Shown here piece by piece: positions 63,378-64,000 of a stretch of 64,000 nucleotides of DNA. Under the pieces are notes generated by a model. That model was not told the origin of the DNA. It was given only the letters and a program-made list of their open reading frames with translations, and searched no databases. How positions within the stretch are numbered: position 1 is the first letter of the stretch; every line of letters starts with the position of its first letter. Location: assembly GCF_014534655.1 (NCBI RefSeq), contig NZ_JACVVD010000001.1, forward strand, positions 124,001 to 188,000, written 5' to 3'. The translations under genes were made by a program, and so were the position numbers. Source of the stretch: Paenibacillus sedimenti. Its GTDB lineage: Bacteria; Bacillota; Bacilli; Paenibacillales; NBRC-103111.

Positions 63378-64000
63378 ATGAATGGGAGAATCGATCATTT
63401 AAGCGGCGATAAGTTCTTTGAAGACGATATGGATATTTTCTTGAATCGTGAATTGGAATCGTTTACAACGCTGCAGCACACCCACGATTTCGTTGAAATC
63501 AGTTTCGTTGGAGAAGGCTGCGGCTACCACTACATAGAAGATCAGGTTATATCCGTTAAACAGGGGGATTTGTTCGTCATACCGATCGGTACCTCACACG
63601 TATTTCGGCCATCCTCTCCGAAGCAGGATAAAATGCTAGTCATTTATAATTGCATTTTCCGTCTTGAACTGCTCGAAAAATGGAAGTATCTTCTACAGCA
63701 AGATTCCGTAACCTATCATACCATTCATGATCCAAGCAAGTGCTCAGAGCGATGGTTGCACTTCCAGGATAAGCACGACACCTTCTCATTGATCGTTCAG
63801 AACATGTACAGAGAATATTTAAAAAAAAGCACAGGGTTCGAGACGGTTCTAACCGCTCTTCTGATCCAGATGCTGGTAATGCTTCAGCGGTTTGAGATGA
63901 TTAATGAAACGGAGACCGCATCGTTTCGGATGTTCGATGAAGTCGTTCATTTCATCAAATCCCGTTATACGCATAACCTTACGGTTCAGGATGTGGCGGA
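63378..64000 (+). CDS. Cupin-AraC family transcriptional regulator (3' end outside window)
   Basis: 207 codons are open to the window end. It starts MNGRIDHLSGDKFFEDDMDI at ATG 63378 with GAGGGTGA upstream. Residues about 30-90 form an AraC-type cupin arm (QHTHDFVEISFVGEGCGYHY, VKQGDLFVIPIGTSHVF) like RhaS/RhaR-type regulators. A helical linker follows and the first AraC helix begins (YTHNLTVQDVA) where the sequence stops. It is the natural candidate for local control of the rhamnose/fucose oligosaccharide locus. Confidence 0.85.
   Translation, partial: MNGRIDHLSGDKFFEDDMDIFLNRELESFTTLQHTHDFVEISFVGEGCGYHYIEDQVISVKQGDLFVIPIGTSHVFRPSSPKQDKMLVIYNCIFRLELLEKWKYLLQQDSVTYHTIHDPSKCSERWLHFQDKHDTFSLIVQNMYREYLKKSTGFETVLTALLIQMLVMLQRFEMINETETASFRMFDEVVHFIKSRYTHNLTVQDVA

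Overview
The window looks like a chromosomal segment of a Paenibacillus-type soil or plant-associated Bacillota. The indications are strong AGGAGG-type ribosome binding sites, SLH-anchored surface enzymes, YesM/YesN-class two-component regulators, LplABC-type sugar transporters with an AraC sensor-regulator, and a dense load of glycosidases. This is inferred from gene content only; there is no rRNA or other marker gene. No tRNA, rRNA, CRISPR array, prophage or complete insertion sequence was seen.

Layout. 1-9 kb holds the 3' part of a large secreted multidomain protein, a VOC protein, an SLH-anchored 5'-nucleotidase, a DUF2278 protein, a broken P-loop kinase gene and a GPH-type sugar symporter. 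9.1-14.4 kb is visibly more AT-rich: a LolD/FtsX-type ABC exporter and a DUF2975/HTH/multi-pass membrane protein set. A fossil of a second DUF2975 gene lies near 3.8 kb. 14.4-20.8 kb is a sigma-A promoter, three LacI-type operator boxes and one 2020-residue secreted fructanase with two GH32 domains. 21.2-27.5 kb is an LplABC-like importer with its AraC sensor-regulator, all on the minus strand. 27.8-35.7 kb is a YesM/YesN pair, a MalEFG/UgpBAE-like importer and an internally deleted GH36 alpha-galactosidase. 36.1-39.0 kb carries mqo and an LtrA-type membrane protein.

39.2-64 kb is one large carbohydrate locus. Three minus-strand genes (six-hairpin glycosidase, GH78 alpha-L-rhamnosidase, five-bladed propeller glycosidase) diverge from a long plus-strand operon. 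That operon encodes iron-dependent alcohol dehydrogenase, DUF1537 acid-sugar kinase, PdxA2-type dehydrogenase, two DapA-family aldolases, SGNH esterase, SDR, GH29 and GH95 alpha-L-fucosidases, two BNR/sialidase-like propellers and two poorly characterised large glycosidases. Many neighbouring genes overlap by ATGA. A cupin-AraC regulator runs off the right end. None of these enzymes shows a signal peptide, so the locus appears to dismantle an imported deoxysugar-rich oligosaccharide in the cytoplasm and to process sugar-acid products. No transporter for it lies in the window.

The most unusual signal is not a gene. It is a dispersed mosaic repeat built of hairpins. One copy (27363-27512) is fused in frame to the start of the AraC sensor-regulator. 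A shortened copy (39011-39124) sits after the LtrA gene. Its core hairpin recurs at 46463-46500 in the leader of the DUF1537 kinase, with a fully changed but still paired stem and an alternative pairing that would cover the start codon.
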